Positions 23,676 through 36,407 of a DNA stretch of 64,000 nucleotides are shown piece by piece. Below the pieces are notes generated by a model that searched no databases, was not told where the DNA came from, and saw only the letters and a program-made list of their open reading frames with translations. The stretch's first letter is position 1. Each line of letters opens with the position of its first letter. The DNA comes from Aromatoleum petrolei (GTDB lineage Bacteria > Pseudomonadota > Gammaproteobacteria > Burkholderiales > Rhodocyclaceae), in assembly GCF_017894385.1 (NCBI RefSeq), contig NZ_CP059560.1, forward strand, positions 3,852,501 through 3,916,500, given 5' to 3'. Position numbers and translations under genes: made by a program.

Positions 23676-24788
23676 TCACCGCGACGAGCTACGGGGTGAG
23701 GGGCGCGCAGCGTCATCCGCTTGCACGATGCTCCTTGGCGGGGAGTCACGCCGCTCGCGGTAGGCGCTCGGCGATGCCCCCGTCCACTGACGGAATGCCC
23801 GGGAAAAGCTCTTCTCGTTGCGGAAGCCCGCCGACAGCGCGATCTGCTTGATCGTGCGGTTCGTGCGGATCAGCAGCTCGATCGCGCGTTCCCTTCGCGC
23901 CTCGACCTTCAGTTCCTGCAGTGACGCCCCCTCCTCGTCGAGCTGGCGGTGCAGCGTGCGCGGCGACAGGTGCAGGCGCTCGGCCAGCGTCTCGGCGGTC
24001 GCGCCCTCGTCAAGCCGCTCGCGCAGCAGGTGACGCACGCGCTGCACCAGCAGGCGGTCGCGGCGGTATTGCAGCACCGTGAGCGGCAGGGCGCGGCGCA
24101 GCATCTGTTGCAAGGCGGCTTCGTCGCGCCGCAGCGGCAGGTGCAGGTACTGTGCGTCGAAGCTGATCTCGGCCTGCTCCGCATCGAACTGCACCGGGCC
24201 CTGAAAGAGCAGCGGATAGACGCCCTTGTGCGGCGGCGCGGGGAAGGGGAAGCGCGCCGCGAGCAGCGGGATGCGCGAGTCGATCGCCCAGCACGCGTAG
24301 CCGAGCAGATAGCGCAGCAGCGTGATGATGCAGAACTCATGCATGTCACCGAGGTAGCGGCGCACTTCGAGGCGAATGTGCGCGATGTCGCTATCTCCGT
24401 TTAGCTCGCTGAGGTGCAGCAGGATGTCGTCGGTGAGCAGGCGGTGGTGGCGGCACCAGCGCTTCAGCGCGACGCCGAGGTCGGGCGAGGTGATCGATGC
24501 GCGGCACAGCATGCCGTAGCTGCCCCACGGCAGTCGGCGCGAAAACCAGCCCAGCGCCTCGTCGTCGAGCTCCTGCATCGCGACCGCAGACATGATCTCC
24601 ATCTGGCCCGCGGTGACGCGTGCATCGAGGTCGTCCAGCATCGCTGGCGGGATCTGCGCCTCGTGCAGCGCGTTGGCAGGATTGATTCCATATCGACGAT
24701 ACGCCGCGACGATCGTGCGGATGAACGCGATAGGCGTCGCAGCCGGGCCGCGCGTCGGATCGCCGACCGAGGGGATCACGGTGGTCAT
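23676..24788 (-). CDS. AraC-family transcriptional regulator
   Basis: A 370-residue regulator with an N-terminal 'arabinose-binding-like' domain of the OruR/ArgR/GbuR type (about residues 20-210) and a C-terminal double helix-turn-helix (about 255-350: [23 protein letters not shown], and [32 protein letters not shown]). ATG 24788 was preferred over an upstream TTG at 24794. It is divergent from the isovaleryl-CoA dehydrogenase gene across 164 bases, so it is the likely local regulator of the leucine/isovalerate genes. This is inference from position; the best-known liu regulator (LiuR) is MerR-type. Confidence 0.88.
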   Translation of the reverse strand: MTTVIPSVGDPTRGPAATPIAFIRTIVAAYRRYGINPANALHEAQIPPAMLDDLDARVTAGQMEIMSAVAMQELDDEALGWFSRRLPWGSYGMLCRASITSPDLGVALKRWCRHHRLLTDDILLHLSELNGDSDIAHIRLEVRRYLGDMHEFCIITLLRYLLGYACWAIDSRIPLLAARFPFPAPPHKGVYPLLFQGPVQFDAEQAEISFDAQYLHLPLRRDEAALQQMLRRALPLTVLQYRRDRLLVQRVRHLLRERLDEGATAETLAERLHLSPRTLHRQLDEEGASLQELKVEARRERAIELLIRTNRTIKQIALSAGFRNEKSFSRAFRQWTGASPSAYRERRDSPPRSIVQADDAARPSPRSSSR

Positions 24789-24952
24789 CGTCAAATCATA
24801 AAACCATTGGCAGGATTTGCAACCACCTTGGCGCCCGAAGCGTCGCGCGCAGGCCTACTCTTATGCGGCCACGACGTTTTGCCGATGCGCGTCTAAGCTT
24901 CATCGGTACATGTCCCGAATACCAACGCGATCCAGGAAGCGAGGAGACCCAC

Positions 24953-26125
24953 ATGAACATTCCCAGCCTGAACTTCAATCACGGCGAAACCATCGATGCA
25001 CTGCGCGACGCGGTGCGCCAGTTTGCCGAGGCCGAGATCGCTCCGCGTGCCGCCGAGATCGATCGCGAAAACGAATTCCCCGCCGACCTGTGGAAGAAGT
25101 TCGGCGACATGGGCCTGCTGGGGATGACCGTCGAGGAGGAATACGGCGGCACCGGCATGGGCTACCTCGCGCACATCATCGCGATGGAAGAGATCTCGCG
25201 CGCGTCCGCGTCGGTGGGCCTCTCCTACGGCGCGCACTCGAACCTGTGCGTGAACCAGATCCGCCGCAACGGCAGCGCCGCGCAGAAGGACAAGTACCTG
25301 CCCAAGCTGATCTCGGGCGATCACGTCGGCGCGCTGGCGATGAGCGAGCCGAACGCCGGCTCCGACGTCGTGTCGATGAAGCTGCGTGCCGACAAGAAGG
25401 GCGACCGCTACGTGCTCAACGGCGCCAAGATGTGGATCACCAATGGCGGCGACGCCGACACGCTGGTCGTCTATGCCAAGACCGACACCAATGCCGGCCC
25501 GAAGGGCATCACCGCCTTCATCATCGAGAAGGGCATGAAGGGCTTCTCGCACGGCACCCACCTCGACAAGCTCGGCATGCGCGGCTCGAACACCTTCCCG
25601 CTGTTCTTCGACGACGTCGAAGTGCCGGAGGAGAACGTGCTGGGCCAGGTCGGCGGCGGCGTGAAGGTGCTGATGAGCGGCCTCGACTACGAACGCACCG
25701 TGCTGTGCGGCGGCCCGCTGGGGATCATGGCAGCGTGCATGGACATCGTCGTGCCCTACCTGCACGAGCGCAAGCAGTTCGGCCAGTCCATCGGCGAGTT
25801 CCAGCTGATGCAGGGCAAGGTCGCCGACATGTATTCCATCTGGAGCGCGACGCGCGCCTATGTGTATGCCGTCGGCCAGGCCTGCGACCGTGCCGACCAC
25901 GCGCGCACACTGCGCAAGGACGCGGCCGGCGCGATCCTGTACTCGGCCGAGAAGGCGACCTGGATGGCGGGCGAGGCGATCCAGACCCTCGGCGGCGTCG
26001 GCTACACCAACGAATACGCGACCGGCCGCCTGTGGCGCGACGCGAAGCTTTACGAGATCGGCGCCGGCACGAGCGAGATCCGCCGCATGCTGATCGGTCG
26101 CGAACTCTTCGCGGAGACCCTGTGA
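24953..26125 (+). CDS. liuA: isovaleryl-CoA dehydrogenase
   Basis: FAD-dependent oxidation of isovaleryl-CoA to 3-methylcrotonyl-CoA in leucine degradation. The 390 residues are typical of acyl-CoA dehydrogenases. Signatures: [51 protein letters not shown] and [33 protein letters not shown]. The glutamate in LDYERTVL (E247) is the catalytic-base position characteristic of isovaleryl-CoA dehydrogenases rather than short-chain ones. ATG 24953 has GAGGAG upstream. Its TGA overlaps the liuB ATG by one base. Confidence 0.93.
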   Translation: MNIPSLNFNHGETIDALRDAVRQFAEAEIAPRAAEIDRENEFPADLWKKFGDMGLLGMTVEEEYGGTGMGYLAHIIAMEEISRASASVGLSYGAHSNLCVNQIRRNGSAAQKDKYLPKLISGDHVGALAMSEPNAGSDVVSMKLRADKKGDRYVLNGAKMWITNGGDADTLVVYAKTDTNAGPKGITAFIIEKGMKGFSHGTHLDKLGMRGSNTFPLFFDDVEVPEENVLGQVGGGVKVLMSGLDYERTVLCGGPLGIMAACMDIVVPYLHERKQFGQSIGEFQLMQGKVADMYSIWSATRAYVYAVGQACDRADHARTLRKDAAGAILYSAEKATWMAGEAIQTLGGVGYTNEYATGRLWRDAKLYEIGAGTSEIRRMLIGRELFAETL

Positions 26126-27732
26126 TGAGTGTCATCAAGTCTTCCATCAACACGCGCAGCCCGGACTTCGCGGGCAACGCCGAGGCGATGCGCAAGCTCG
26201 TCGGCGACCTGCGCGACAAGGCCGCGGAAGTGGCCCTTGGCGGCGGCGAATCCGCCCGGCAGAAGCACACCGCGCGCGGCAAGCTGCTGCCGCGTGATCG
26301 CGTGAATCACCTGCTCGACCCCGGCACGCCCTTCCTCGAAATCGGCCAGATGGCCGCGTACGGCATGTACGACAACGACGCGCCGTCGGCGGGCGTCATC
26401 GCCGGCATCGGCCGCGTGAAGGGCGTCGAGTGCATGATCGTCGCCAACGACGCGACGGTGAAGGGCGGCAGCTACTTCCCGATGACGGTGAAGAAGCACC
26501 TGCGCGCGCAGGAGATCGCGCAGATGAACAACCTGCCCTGCGTCTATCTGGTCGACTCGGGCGGCGCCAACCTGCCGACGCAGGACGAGGTCTTCCCCGA
26601 CCGCGATCACTTCGGCCGCATCTTCTTCAATCAGGCCAACATGAGCGCGCAGGGCATCCCGCAGATCGCGGTCGTGATGGGCTCCTGCACCGCCGGCGGC
26701 GCCTACGTGCCGGCGATGAGCGACGAGGCGGTGATCGTCAAGAACCAGGGCACGATCTTCCTCGGCGGCCCGCCGCTGGTGAAGGCCGCGACCGGTGAAG
26801 TGGTCAGCGCCGAGGATCTCGGCGGCGGCGACGTGCATACCCGCATCTCGGGTGTCGCGGACCACCTCGCTGAGAACGACGCGCACGCCCTCTACATCGC
26901 GCGTCGCATCGTGTCGAACCTGAATCGCCAGAAGCCGGTGTCGCTCAAGGTCGGCGCGGGCGAGGAGCCGCTGTACGACCCCGAGGAGATCTACGGCATC
27001 ATCCCCGCCGATCCGCGCAAACCCTACGACGTGCGCGAAGTCATCGCCCGCGTGGTGGACGGCTCGCGTTTCGACGAATTCAAGTCGCGCTACGGCACCA
27101 CGCTGGTCACCGGCTTCGCCCAGCTCTACGGCTACCCGGTCGGCATCGTCGCGAACAACGGCATCCTGTTCGGCGAATCGGCGCAGAAGGGCGCGCACTT
27201 CGTCGAACTGTGCGCCCAGCGCGGCATCCCGCTGCTCTTCCTGCAGAACATCACCGGCTTCATGGTCGGCCGCAAGTACGAGAACGGTGGTATCGCCAAG
27301 GACGGCGCGAAGATGGTGACCGCGGTCGCCACCGCCCAGGTGCCAAAGCTCACGATGATCATGGGCGGCTCCTTCGGCGCCGGCAACTACGGCATGTGCG
27401 GCCGCGCCTACTCACCCCGCTTCCTGTGGATGTGGCCGAACGCGCGTGTCTCGGTGATGGGCGGTGAGCAGGCCGCGAGCGTGCTCTCCACCGTGCGCCG
27501 TGACGGCATCGAAGCCAAGGGCGGCACCTGGAGCAAGGAAGACGAGGAGGCGTTCAAGGCGCCGATCCGCGAGCAGTACGAAGTGCAGGGCCACCCTTAC
27601 TACGCGACCGCGCGCATGTGGGACGACGGCGTCATCGACCCGGCGCAGAGCCGCCGCGTGCTCGGTCTGTCGCTGTCGGCGACGCTCAACGCGCCGATCC
27701 CGCAGACGAAGTTCGGCCTGTTCCGGATGTAA
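26125..27732 (+). CDS. liuB: methylcrotonyl-CoA carboxylase, beta (carboxyltransferase) subunit
   Basis: Transfers carboxyl from biotin to 3-methylcrotonyl-CoA, giving 3-methylglutaconyl-CoA. The 535 residues are typical. It contains both carboxyltransferase halves: the N-terminal CoA site ([37 protein letters not shown]) and the C-terminal half ([39 protein letters not shown]). The start overlaps the upstream stop (TGATG), indicating translational coupling. A much longer frame upstream is only the shadow of liuA. The partner biotin subunit follows 13 bases downstream. Confidence 0.95.
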   Translation: MSVIKSSINTRSPDFAGNAEAMRKLVGDLRDKAAEVALGGGESARQKHTARGKLLPRDRVNHLLDPGTPFLEIGQMAAYGMYDNDAPSAGVIAGIGRVKGVECMIVANDATVKGGSYFPMTVKKHLRAQEIAQMNNLPCVYLVDSGGANLPTQDEVFPDRDHFGRIFFNQANMSAQGIPQIAVVMGSCTAGGAYVPAMSDEAVIVKNQGTIFLGGPPLVKAATGEVVSAEDLGGGDVHTRISGVADHLAENDAHALYIARRIVSNLNRQKPVSLKVGAGEEPLYDPEEIYGIIPADPRKPYDVREVIARVVDGSRFDEFKSRYGTTLVTGFAQLYGYPVGIVANNGILFGESAQKGAHFVELCAQRGIPLLFLQNITGFMVGRKYENGGIAKDGAKMVTAVATAQVPKLTMIMGGSFGAGNYGMCGRAYSPRFLWMWPNARVSVMGGEQAASVLSTVRRDGIEAKGGTWSKEDEEAFKAPIREQYEVQGHPYYATARMWDDGVIDPAQSRRVLGLSLSATLNAPIPQTKFGLFRM

Positions 27733-27745
27733 GGGGGAGATAACA

Positions 27746-29752
27746 ATGTTCGAAAAAATCCTGATCGCGAACCGCGGTGAAATTGCCTGCCGAGTGATCA
27801 AGACCGCACGCCGCATGGGCATCAAGACCGTCGCGGTCTATTCGGAGGCCGACGCCAATGCCCGCCACGTGCGCCTTGCCGACGAGGCCGTGCTGATCGG
27901 TCCGGCCGCCGTCAAGGAAAGCTACCTGGTCATCGACCGCATCATCGCCGCCGCGAAGCAGACCGGCGCGCAGGCGATCCACCCCGGCTACGGCTTCCTC
28001 TCGGAGAACGAGGACTTCTGCGACGCTTGCGAGCGCGAAGGCATCGTCTTCATCGGGCCGCCGGTGTCGGCGATCCGCGCGATGGGCTCGAAGTCCGAGG
28101 CGAAGAAGCTGATGGAAGCGGCCCGCGTGCCGCTTACCCCCGGTTACCACGGCGACAACCAGGAGCCCGCCTACCTGCACGAGCAGGCCGACCAGATCGG
28201 CTACCCGGTACTGATCAAGGCCGCGGCCGGTGGTGGCGGCAAGGGCATGCGTCTCGTGGAGAAGTCCGACGATTTCATCGCCGCGCTCGCCTCCTGCAAG
28301 CGCGAGGCCGCATCAAGCTTCGGCGACGAGCACGTGCTGGTCGAGAAGTACATCACCCGCCCGCGCCACATCGAGATCCAGGTCTTCGGCGACACGCACG
28401 GCAACTGCGTCTACCTCTTCGAGCGCGACTGCTCCGTGCAGCGCCGTCACCAGAAGGTGCTGGAAGAGGCACCCGCGCCCGGCATGACGCCCGAGCGCCG
28501 TGCCGCGATGGGCAAGGCCGCGGTCGAGGCGGCGAAGGCCGTCGGCTATGTCGGCGCCGGCACGGTGGAATTCATCGCGAACCAGGACGGCTCCTTCTAC
28601 TTCATGGAAATGAACACGCGCCTGCAGGTCGAGCACCCGGTCACCGAGATGATCACCGGGCTGGACCTCGTCGAATGGCAGTTGCGCGTCGCCTCCGGCG
28701 AACCGCTGCCGCTCGCGCAGGAGCAACTGCAGATCCGCGGGCACGCGCTGGAAGCGCGCATCTACGCCGAAGATCCGGCGAAGGGCTTCCTGCCGTCGAC
28801 TGGCAAGCTGCTGCACCTGGCGCCCCCGGCCGAGAACATGCACGTGCGCGTCGACACCGGAGTGGAGGAGGGCGACGAGATCAGCCCCTTCTACGATCCG
28901 ATGATCGCCAAGTTGATCGTGTGGGACGAGAACCGCGATCAGGCGCTTGCCCGCATGCTGCAGGCGCTGGCGGACTACCGGGTCGTCGGCCTCGCGAACA
29001 ACATCGAGTTCCTGTCGCGCCTGACGAACTGCCCCGCCTTCGCGAACGCCGATCTCGACACCGGCCTCATCGAGCGCGAGAAGACCTATCTCTTCCCCGA
29101 AGGCGAGGAGCCGCCCGCCGAAGCCTGGTTTGTCGCGGCCCTTGGCGAGTTGCGGCGTGAAGCCGCGTGCGCCGAAGACGAGGCGGAGAGCGGCACCGAC
29201 CCCGGTTCGCCATGGCATGCGCGCGATGGCTGGCGCCTGAATGCCACCGCGAAGCGCGAGTTGATCTTCCGTTTCGGCGAGATGCAGAAAAGCGTGCAGG
29301 TCGCCTACCGCGGCGGTAACCGCTACACGCTCGGCGTCGACGGGTGCTGCACCGAAGCGCGCGGCCGCCTCGACGAGCGCGGCCACATGCGCGTCGAGTT
29401 CGACGGTACGCGCATGGACGCGACCATGATCACGGCGGGCCGCATGCGGCACGTCTTCCTGCACGGCCGCAGCTGGCAGTTCGCCAACGTCGACCCCCTG
29501 CACTACACCGGCGAGGGCGGCGGTGCCGAAGGCGGGTTGCTCGCGCCGATGCCCGGCAAGGTCATTGCGCTGCTCGCGGAGGCCGGCAGCAAGGTCGAGA
29601 AGGGTGCGCCGCTGCTGATCCTGGAGGCGATGAAGATGGAACACACCATTACTGCCCCGGCGGCGGGCCTGCTCAAGGCTTTCCGCTTCGTGGTCGGCGA
29701 CCAGGTCGGCGATGGGGCGGAACTCGTCGAGTTCGAATCCGAGAAGCAGTGA
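27746..29752 (+). CDS. liuD: methylcrotonyl-CoA carboxylase, alpha (biotin carboxylase/BCCP) subunit
   Basis: A 668-residue ATP-dependent biotin carboxylase with a biotin carrier domain. N-terminal ATP-grasp parts: [14 protein letters not shown], the Gly-rich loop [29 protein letters not shown] (here [12 protein letters not shown]) and [12 protein letters not shown]-type linker follows, then a C-terminal lipoyl-like domain with EAMKM, placing the biotinylated lysine at K630. GGGGGAG lies upstream of the ATG. In most liu operons the methylglutaconyl-CoA hydratase gene (liuC) lies between liuB and liuD; it is absent here. Confidence 0.95.
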   Translation: MFEKILIANRGEIACRVIKTARRMGIKTVAVYSEADANARHVRLADEAVLIGPAAVKESYLVIDRIIAAAKQTGAQAIHPGYGFLSENEDFCDACEREGIVFIGPPVSAIRAMGSKSEAKKLMEAARVPLTPGYHGDNQEPAYLHEQADQIGYPVLIKAAAGGGGKGMRLVEKSDDFIAALASCKREAASSFGDEHVLVEKYITRPRHIEIQVFGDTHGNCVYLFERDCSVQRRHQKVLEEAPAPGMTPERRAAMGKAAVEAAKAVGYVGAGTVEFIANQDGSFYFMEMNTRLQVEHPVTEMITGLDLVEWQLRVASGEPLPLAQEQLQIRGHALEARIYAEDPAKGFLPSTGKLLHLAPPAENMHVRVDTGVEEGDEISPFYDPMIAKLIVWDENRDQALARMLQALADYRVVGLANNIEFLSRLTNCPAFANADLDTGLIEREKTYLFPEGEEPPAEAWFVAALGELRREAACAEDEAESGTDPGSPWHARDGWRLNATAKRELIFRFGEMQKSVQVAYRGGNRYTLGVDGCCTEARGRLDERGHMRVEFDGTRMDATMITAGRMRHVFLHGRSWQFANVDPLHYTGEGGGAEGGLLAPMPGKVIALLAEAGSKVEKGAPLLILEAMKMEHTITAPAAGLLKAFRFVVGDQVGDGAELVEFESEKQ

Positions 29753-29757
29753 GGATT

Positions 29758-29784
29758 GGCGGGATGCGCGCAGCGTATCCCGCC
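29758..29784. repeat. REP-like hairpin, copy 1
   Basis: GGCGGGATGCG (29758-29768) pairs with CGTATCCCGCC (29774-29784) around a 5-base loop, with one G-T pair. It lies five bases after the liuD stop codon. A related hairpin sits after the acetoacetyl-CoA synthetase gene (34278-34333), sharing the GGCGGGA and GCGTATCCCGCC arms. It looks like a small interspersed palindromic element. Confidence 0.6.
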
Positions 29785-29885
29785 ACGCGGCGTTTCCGAC
29801 GCCGCGACCGGCAGATGGGCCGGAGACACCCTCCCTCAGCACCACCACACAAAACATCCGAAACGGGGACATTGGAGAGAGACAC

Positions 29886-31574
29886 ATGACCCAGTTGAGC
29901 TACGTCCACGGCGCCTCCGAGAAGCGCCTGATCGGCCAGACCATCGGCCGCTTCTTCGATGAGGCCTGCGCCCGTCACGCCGCCCGCGAGGCGCTCGTCG
30001 TGCGTCACCAGAACGTGCGCCTCACCTACGCCGCACTGAAGCAGCGCGTCGACGCCTTGGCGTGCAGCTTCATGCGTCTGGGCCTCAAGCGCGGCGAGCG
30101 TATCGGCATCTGGTCGCAGAACAACGTCGAATGGGCGCTGACCCAGTTCGCCACCGCGAAGGCCGGCCTCGTGCTCGTAAACATCAACCCGGCTTACCGC
30201 CGCGCCGAACTCGAATACGCGCTCAACAAGGTCGGCTGCCGCGCGCTGGTGATGTCGCCGGCCTTCAAGAGCAGCAACTACCTCGAAATGCTCGGCGACC
30301 TCGCGCCCGAGCTCGCGCAGTCCGAGGCTGGCAAACTCCGGGCCGCGAAGCTGCCGACGCTCGAGATCATCATCCGCATGGGCACCGACCGGACGCACGG
30401 CATGCTCAACTTCGACGACCTGCTGCACGCGCCCACCGGCGACGAGCTCGACGCGCTCGAAGCCCTCGGCGACGAACTGCAGTTCGACGACCCGATCAAC
30501 ATCCAGTTCACCTCCGGCACCACCGGTCAGCCCAAGGGCGCGACGCTGTCGCACCACAACATCCTCAACAACGGCTTCTTCGTCGGCGAAGCGATCCGCC
30601 TCGTCGAAGGCGACCGCCTGTGCATACCGGTACCGCTCTACCACTGCTTCGGCATGGTGATGGGCAACCTCGGCTGCCTGACGCACGGCGCGACGATGAT
30701 CTACCCGGCCGAAGCCTTCGAACCGCTCGCCGTGCTCGAGACCCTCGCCGAGGAGCGCTGCACCGCGAACTACGGCGTGCCGACGATGTTCATCGCGATG
30801 CTCGACCATCCGCGTTTCGCCGAATTCGACCTGTCGCGCCTGCGCACCGGCATCATGGCCGGCAGCCCGTGCCCGATCGAAGTGATGAAGCGCGTCATCG
30901 ACAAGATGAACATGCGCGAAGTCACCATCGCCTACGGCATGACCGAGACCTCGCCGGTGAGCTTCCAGAGCGGCACCGACGACCCGCTCGACCGCCGCGT
31001 CTCCACCGTTGGGCGCGTCCAGCCGCATCTCGAAGTGAAGATCGTCGACAACGAAGGCCGCATCGTCCCGCGCGGCACGCCGGGCGAACTGTGCACGCGC
31101 GGCTATTCGGTGATGCTCGGCTACTGGGAAGACGAAGCCAAGACGCGCGAAGCGATCGACGCCGGCGGCTGGATGCATACCGGCGACCTCGCGACGATCG
31201 ACGACGAGGGTTTCTGCAACATCGTCGGCCGCATCAAGGACATGGTGATCCGCGGCGGCGAAAACCTGTATCCGCGCGAGATCGAGGAATTCCTCTACCG
31301 CCATCCGAAGATCCTCGACGTGCAGGTCGTCGGCGTGCCGGACCAGAAATACGGCGAGGAACTGTGCGCCTGGGTCATCGTGCGCGAAGGCCAGACGCTC
31401 ACCGAAACCGAGGTGCGCGACTTCTGCCAGGGCCAGATCGCGCACTACAAGGTGCCGCGCTACATCCGCTTCGTCGACAGCTTCCCGATGACCGTGACCG
31501 GCAAGATCCAGAAGTTCCAGATTCGCGAGCAGATGAAGCGCGAACTGGGGCTGGCCGAAGCGCAGACGGCGTGA
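29886..31574 (+). CDS. acyl-CoA synthetase (AMP-binding, medium/short-chain type)
   Basis: A 562-residue ligase that activates a carboxylic acid with ATP and CoA. Adenylate-forming motifs: [20 protein letters not shown] (P-loop), [47 protein letters not shown], and the C-terminal lysine in [13 protein letters not shown]. It resembles the ACSF2/AcsA-like fatty-acyl-CoA ligases often found in liu and atu clusters. Isovalerate or another branched or medium-chain acid is a reasonable substrate guess from context, but sequence does not prove it. ATG 29886 has GGAGAGAGACAC upstream. Confidence 0.9.
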   Translation: MTQLSYVHGASEKRLIGQTIGRFFDEACARHAAREALVVRHQNVRLTYAALKQRVDALACSFMRLGLKRGERIGIWSQNNVEWALTQFATAKAGLVLVNINPAYRRAELEYALNKVGCRALVMSPAFKSSNYLEMLGDLAPELAQSEAGKLRAAKLPTLEIIIRMGTDRTHGMLNFDDLLHAPTGDELDALEALGDELQFDDPINIQFTSGTTGQPKGATLSHHNILNNGFFVGEAIRLVEGDRLCIPVPLYHCFGMVMGNLGCLTHGATMIYPAEAFEPLAVLETLAEERCTANYGVPTMFIAMLDHPRFAEFDLSRLRTGIMAGSPCPIEVMKRVIDKMNMREVTIAYGMTETSPVSFQSGTDDPLDRRVSTVGRVQPHLEVKIVDNEGRIVPRGTPGELCTRGYSVMLGYWEDEAKTREAIDAGGWMHTGDLATIDDEGFCNIVGRIKDMVIRGGENLYPREIEEFLYRHPKILDVQVVGVPDQKYGEELCAWVIVREGQTLTETEVRDFCQGQIAHYKVPRYIRFVDSFPMTVTGKIQKFQIREQMKRELGLAEAQTA

Positions 31575-31585
31575 ACGAAGGGCAC

Positions 31586-32260
31586 ATGATCACCCTGTAC
31601 CACTGCGTCAGCGCGCGCTCCTTCCGGCCGCTGTGGATGCTCGAGGAACTCGGCCTGCCCTACGCGCTGAAGGTGCTGCCGTTCCCGCCGCGCCTCGACG
31701 CACCGGAGTACCTGGAGGTCAATCCCCTCGGCACGATCCCCGCGTTTCACGACGGCGCGACACGCATGACCGAGTCGGCGGCGATCTGCCACTATCTCGC
31801 AGCCCGGCATTCGCCGGCTGCGCTCAATGTCGAAACCAGCGAGCCCGATTTCGGCGCCTACCTCAACTTTCTGCATTTCGGCGAAGCGACGCTGACCTTC
31901 CCGCAGACGCTGGTCCTGCGCTACGCCCGCTTCGAACCGGAGGAACGCCGCCAGCCCCAGGTCGCCGAGGACTACGCACGCTGGTTCCTGTCGCGCCTGC
32001 GCACGCTCGAACCCCTGCTCGCGCAGCAGGAGTTCATCTGCGCCGGGCGCTTCACGGCCGCCGATATCTCCGTCGGCTACGCGCTGATGCTCGCCGACGA
32101 CATCGGGCTCAGGGAGCGCTTCAAGCCCGCGGTGCTCGCCTACTGGCAACGCCTGCAGGCACGCGAAGGCTATCGGCGGGCGATTGCCGCGCAACAGCGC
32201 GCTGCGGTGGAGCAGGGCGTGCCGCCGCACTCGGTCGCCTTTGCGACCGGGCCGTTCTGA
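31586..32260 (+). CDS. glutathione S-transferase family protein
   Basis: A 224-residue protein with an N-terminal thioredoxin-like GST domain ([25 protein letters not shown]; the [11 protein letters not shown] cis-Pro loop; the [12 protein letters not shown]lu-Ser glutathione contact) and an all-helical C-terminal domain (about residues 85-205, [13 protein letters not shown]-capping box). It is cytosolic. ATG 31586 lies 11 bases after the ligase stop; an upstream GTG at 31571 is an alternative start. Being embedded between two CoA ligases suggests a role in the same pathway, perhaps detoxification or isomerisation, but no specific activity can be assigned. Confidence 0.88.
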   Translation: MITLYHCVSARSFRPLWMLEELGLPYALKVLPFPPRLDAPEYLEVNPLGTIPAFHDGATRMTESAAICHYLAARHSPAALNVETSEPDFGAYLNFLHFGEATLTFPQTLVLRYARFEPEERRQPQVAEDYARWFLSRLRTLEPLLAQQEFICAGRFTAADISVGYALMLADDIGLRERFKPAVLAYWQRLQAREGYRRAIAAQQRAAVEQGVPPHSVAFATGPF

Positions 32261-32279
32261 TCGAGGAGACACACAAGAA

Positions 32280-34268
<1,989 letters not shown>

Positions 34269-34277
34269 GATGCCCCG

Positions 34278-34333
34278 GCCGCCGGCTGCTCCCCCGGATC
34301 GTAGGGCGGGAGTAGCCGGCGGCGTATCCCGCC
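34278..34333. repeat. REP-like hairpin, copy 2 / transcription stop candidate
   Basis: GCCGCCGGCTGCTCCC (34278-34293) pairs with GGGAGTAGCCGGCGGC (34308-34323), a 16-pair stem with one G-T, ten bases after the acetoacetyl-CoA synthetase stop. An alternative nested pair GGCGGGA (34305-34311) / TCCCGCC (34327-34333) matches the copy after liuD. There is no T-run. Confidence 0.6.
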
Positions 34334-34360
34334 ATGCCCGCCCGGAGCGCACGCTTCACG

Positions 34361-35653
34361 TCATGTCCGGCGCCAGGCCGGCTCGCCCATCACCCAGGTT
34401 TCCGCCACGGCGCGGTCGTCGCCCAGCATCATCAGCACGAACAGCCGTTCCGCGAGCGTCTCGCATGCCGCAGAACGCCGGGCGAGCAGCGGCGTTGCGG
34501 CCGGGTCCAGCACGACGAAATCCGCCTCGCGCCCCGGCGCGAAACTGCCGATCCGGTCGTCGAGGTACAGGCTGCGCGCGCCACCGAGCGTCGCGAGATA
34601 GAAGGCCCGTTCCGGCGACAGCGACTGCCCGTTCAACTGCAGCACCTTGTACGCCTCGCCCAGCGTCTGCAGCATCGAAAAGCTCGTCCCCGCACCCACG
34701 TCGGTGCCGATCCCGACCCGTACCCCCGCAGCATCGGCCTTCGCGAGGTCGAACAGACCCGATCCCAGGAACAGGTTCGAGGTCGGACAGAAACTCATCG
34801 CCGCCCCGGTCGCCGCCATGCGCGCGCGGTCCGCATCGTCCAGCCACACGCAATGGGCGAACACGCTGCGCGGCCCGAGCTGCCCGAATCGATCATAGAC
34901 GTCCAGATAACTGCGCGCTTCGGGATAGAGCTCGCGGATCCACGCCACCTCCGCGAGGTTCTCCGCGAGATGCGACTGCAGATGGATCCCCGGGTGATCG
35001 CCCATCAGCCGACCCGCGAGCCGCATCTGCTGCGGCGTCGAGGTTGCTGCGAAGCGCGGCGTCACCGCGTACAGCAGCCGCCCGCGCCCGTGCCAGCGCT
35101 CGATCAGTGCGATCGATTCGAGTTCACCGTCTTCACAGCGCTCGCACAGGAAGTCCGGGCAGTTGCGATCCATCAGCACCTTGCCGGAGATGATGCGCAT
35201 GCGCCGTCGCAGCGCCGCCTCGAAAAGCGCATCGACGGAGGCGCGGTGCACCGTCGGGAACACCGCGGCACTCGTCGTGCCGTTCCGCAGCAACTCATCG
35301 CAGAAGAATTCCGCCACCGATCCCGCATGGGACGGGTCGGCGAAGGCCCGTTCCGCAGGCCAGGTGTAGCGCTCGAGCCAGGTCAGCAGCTGCCCGCCCG
35401 GGCTCGCGATGATGTCCGTCTGCGCGAAATGGATGTGCGTGTCGACGAAGCCCGGCAGGATCAGCCGTCCGCGCAGCTCCTCGATACGGGCATCCGCGGG
35501 CAGCTTCGCGAGCAGCGCATCCGCCGGTCCGGCCTCCGCGACGAGGCCGTCGCGCACGATCAGCAAGCCGTCCGCGAAATGCTGCAGCGACTCCGCCCCC
35601 CCGCCGGCCGGATCGCCGGTGAAATGCAGGATCTCGCCGCGGACTGCGCGCAT
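34361..35653 (-). CDS. guaD: guanine deaminase
   Basis: Zn-dependent hydrolysis of guanine to xanthine and ammonia. The 430 residues are of the GuaD amidohydrolase type. Metal and substrate motifs are visible: LPGFVDTHIHFAQTD, NGTTSAAVFPTVH, GKVLMDRNCPDFL, LQSHLAENLAEV, FAHCVWL and VGIGTDVGAGTSFSML. The frame extends to 35695, but ATG 35653 begins at the family N-terminus (MRAVRGEILHFTGDP) and lies 10 bases after the NUDIX gene, implying one transcript. No other purine-catabolic genes are present in the window. Confidence 0.93.
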   Translation of the reverse strand: MRAVRGEILHFTGDPAGGGAESLQHFADGLLIVRDGLVAEAGPADALLAKLPADARIEELRGRLILPGFVDTHIHFAQTDIIASPGGQLLTWLERYTWPAERAFADPSHAGSVAEFFCDELLRNGTTSAAVFPTVHRASVDALFEAALRRRMRIISGKVLMDRNCPDFLCERCEDGELESIALIERWHGRGRLLYAVTPRFAATSTPQQMRLAGRLMGDHPGIHLQSHLAENLAEVAWIRELYPEARSYLDVYDRFGQLGPRSVFAHCVWLDDADRARMAATGAAMSFCPTSNLFLGSGLFDLAKADAAGVRVGIGTDVGAGTSFSMLQTLGEAYKVLQLNGQSLSPERAFYLATLGGARSLYLDDRIGSFAPGREADFVVLDPAATPLLARRSAACETLAERLFVLMMLGDDRAVAETWVMGEPAWRRT

Positions 35654-35663
35654 CGTCGCCGCC

Positions 35664-36215
35664 TCAGGGAATCGTCGCCGCCGGCGGCAGCGCAATGCTC
35701 GCGTTGTGGGTGCCGAAACTGCCGCGGCGCCGGTCCTCGAAATAATGGCGCAGCGTCAGTGCGATCGTGCGGAAGGCAATGTCGTCCCAGGGGATGTCCT
35801 GCTCCTCGAACAGCGCCACCTCGAGCGACTCCTCGCCCGGCCCGAAGTCGAGGTCCAGCAGGCGCGCGCGATACACGATATGCACCTGGTTGATGTGCGG
35901 CACGCTGATCAGCGTGAACAGCTCGCCCACCTCGATGCGTGCACACGCCTCCTCGAGCGTCTCGCGCGCCGCCGCCTCGGCGGTGCTCTCGGCATTCTCC
36001 ATGAATCCCGCGGGCAAGGTCCAGAAGCCGTGGCGCGGTTCGATCGCCCGGCGGCACAGCAGGATACGCTCGCCCCACTCGGGAATCGCGCCGACGACGA
36101 TCTTCGGATTCTGGTAGTGGATCGTCCCGCAGCTCACGCATACATGGCGCGGCAGGGTGTCGCCGGGCGGGACGCGCAGCGTCACGTTCGCGCCGCAGTC
36201 TGAGCAATATTTCAT
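35664..36215 (-). CDS. NUDIX hydrolase with N-terminal zinc ribbon
   Basis: A 183-residue protein. Its N-terminal zinc ribbon has cysteine pairs YCSDCG (C4, C7) and HVCVSCG. The NUDIX domain box starts at GFMENAE, followed by RETLEEACARI. The acidic metal-binding residues REXXEE are kept, but the glycine of the standard REXXEEXGU box is Cys, as in several zinc-ribbon NUDIX proteins. It probably cleaves a nucleoside diphosphate derivative; the substrate is unknown. It is first gene of a two-gene unit with guaD, which fits a role in purine nucleotide turnover. Confidence 0.9.
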   Translation of the reverse strand: MKYCSDCGANVTLRVPPGDTLPRHVCVSCGTIHYQNPKIVVGAIPEWGERILLCRRAIEPRHGFWTLPAGFMENAESTAEAAARETLEEACARIEVGELFTLISVPHINQVHIVYRARLLDLDFGPGEESLEVALFEEQDIPWDDIAFRTIALTLRHYFEDRRRGSFGTHNASIALPPAATIP

Positions 36216-36407
36216 CGTGTTCGCCGACCTGTTGATTCGGACAAATTCTAGCCCTTATTCAGCCCCCGAGACCGCCCGGCAACGCGGAGTCGATCGTCCC
36301 CTCGTGACAGCAGACGGCCCGGCACGGTACAGTCTCGCCGGACCCGAACGCCGTCCGCAGCGAGTCTGCGCCGCGGCAACCCTCCTGCCTCCCTCCTGAC
36401 GCCGCCG

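Noticed and set aside
24806..24822. Sigma-54-like TTGGCAGGATTTGCA upstream of liuA
   Set aside because: The GG-to-GC spacing is 8 bases rather than the required 10, and no sigma-54 activator is nearby.
24817..26124. 971-codon frame suggesting a fusion ahead of liuB
   Set aside because: The upstream part lies over liuA in another frame and is low-complexity Arg-rich. liuB starts at 26125 by overlap with the liuA stop.
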